Source: an uncultured Collinsella sp.
Lineage (GTDB): Bacteria > Actinomycetota > Coriobacteriia > Coriobacteriales > Coriobacteriaceae
Length of the DNA stretch: 13,043 nucleotides
Assembly (NCBI GenBank): GCA_905211615.1
Contig: CAJMBB010000051.1
Coordinates: 1-13,043 of the forward strand
Reading direction: 5' to 3'
Shown: positions 12,612 through 13,043 of the stretch, piece after piece
How positions within the stretch are numbered: position 1 is the first letter of the stretch
Layout: each line of letters begins with the position of its first letter
Made by a program: the position numbers and the translations under genes
The notes under the pieces: model-generated
Seen by the model: only the letters and a program-made list of their open reading frames with translations
The model's database searches: none
Told to the model about the DNA's origin: nothing

Positions 12612-13043
12612 ATGGCACGGATCCTGATCGTAGAGGACGAGGAGAAAATCGCCCGCTTTGTGACGCTCGAGCTGGAGCACGAGGGCTACCAGGTGGAACA
12701 CGCCGCCGATGGCCGCACCGCCGTGGACCTGGCACTGGAGCGCGACTACGATTTGATTCTGCTCGATGTGCTGTTGCCGCAGCTCAACGGCATGGAGGTC
12801 CTGCGGCGCGTCCGCAAGCACAAGAATGTGCCGGTGATTATGGTCACCGCGCGCGATGCCGTGATGGACAAGGTGGCCGGTCTCGATGCCGGCACCGACG
12901 ATTACCTGACCAAGCCATTTGCGATTGAGGAGCTGTTCGCACGGATCCGCGTGGCGCTGAAGCGCTCGGAGGCCGTGCGGGCGGCTTCGGGCGTTGGCGG
13001 CGCCGGGGCCAGGACGGGCACGGCGAGCGGCGCGGGTGTCGGC
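12612..13043 (+). CDS. Response regulator, OmpR/PhoB type, N-terminal part
   Basis: The first 144 codons are present and the gene runs off the right edge. The receiver domain (1-~118) is complete: Glu8/Asp9 acidic pocket (ILIVEDEEKIAR), phosphoacceptor Asp52 (LILLDVLLP), Thr79 (IMVTAR) and Lys101 (YLTKPF). The following EELFARIRVALKRSE is the usual receiver end in OmpR-type regulators. A Gly/Ala-rich stretch (residues 124-144) then begins, longer and simpler than normal linkers; the expected winged-helix domain lies beyond the window. The ATG at 12612 has GGGGG 6 bases upstream. A sensor kinase gene probably follows outside the window. Confidence 0.9.
   Translation, partial: MARILIVEDEEKIARFVTLELEHEGYQVEHAADGRTAVDLALERDYDLILLDVLLPQLNGMEVLRRVRKHKNVPVIMVTARDAVMDKVAGLDAGTDDYLTKPFAIEELFARIRVALKRSEAVRAASGVGGAGARTGTASGAGVG

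Noticed and set aside
11910..12821. 303-codon minus-strand open frame
   Set aside because: It overlaps the DUF4342 gene and the start of the response regulator on the other strand, both of which have ribosome sites and recognisable domains.
1..13043. CRISPR arrays, tRNA or rRNA genes, prophage genes, toxin-antitoxin pairs
   Set aside because: No evenly spaced direct repeats, no cloverleaf ending in a T-arm, and no phage or toxin signature was seen on either strand.

Overview
The window reads as chromosomal DNA of a high-GC Gram-positive anaerobe. The best guess is a member of the Coriobacteriia close to Collinsella. The basis is the high GC with strong C/G third positions, AGGAGG-type ribosome sites mixed with at least one apparently leaderless start, the mix of gene families, and short palindromic repeats around GGGAC cores that I associate with that genus. 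The genus call is an inference and was not tested.

Layout from left to right. (1) The start of uppP (minus, runs off the left edge) diverges from a universal stress protein gene (557-994, plus). That gene is followed by a large nested hairpin and a textbook terminator. (2) A minus-strand operon encodes a BceR/BceS-like response regulator and intramembrane-sensing histidine kinase (2940-1216), without an ABC transporter beside it. (3) A minus-strand gene of unknown function (3882-3175) has terminators on both sides. (4) purH, complete (5737-4130, minus), carries the last two steps of IMP synthesis and has an unusually structured 3' region. (5) A GNAT acetyltransferase (6015-6656, plus) diverges from purH. 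(6) A gene-free stretch of about 515 bases holds REP-like repeats and a MITE-like element with 38-base inverted ends. (7) A DUF2207 membrane protein (9119-7173, minus) follows; beyond it lies a second copy of the 43-base repeat and further hairpins. (8) gluQRS (9625-10626, plus) makes glutamyl-queuosine on tRNA-Asp and appears to be translated from a leaderless mRNA; it converges on a metallophosphoesterase gene (11367-10642, minus). (9) A small two-helix membrane protein (11692-11453, minus) diverges from a new operon. That operon starts with a UBA/DUF4342 protein (12051-12593) and a response regulator (12612 to the right edge).

Most genes are housekeeping or signalling genes arranged as short transcription units. 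Two themes link them. Cell-envelope physiology is represented by uppP, the BceRS-like pair, the DUF2207 protein and the DUF4342 operon. Nucleotide and tRNA metabolism is represented by purH and gluQRS. I found no phage, CRISPR array, toxin-antitoxin or defence island, and no tRNA or rRNA gene. The part that known features explain least is the non-coding DNA: several large, nearly perfect inverted repeats lie between the genes. The best candidates for something new are the structured element after purH (4031-4125), the hairpin after uspA (1008-1100), and the inverted-end element plus repeat pair around the DUF2207 gene (6669-9285).
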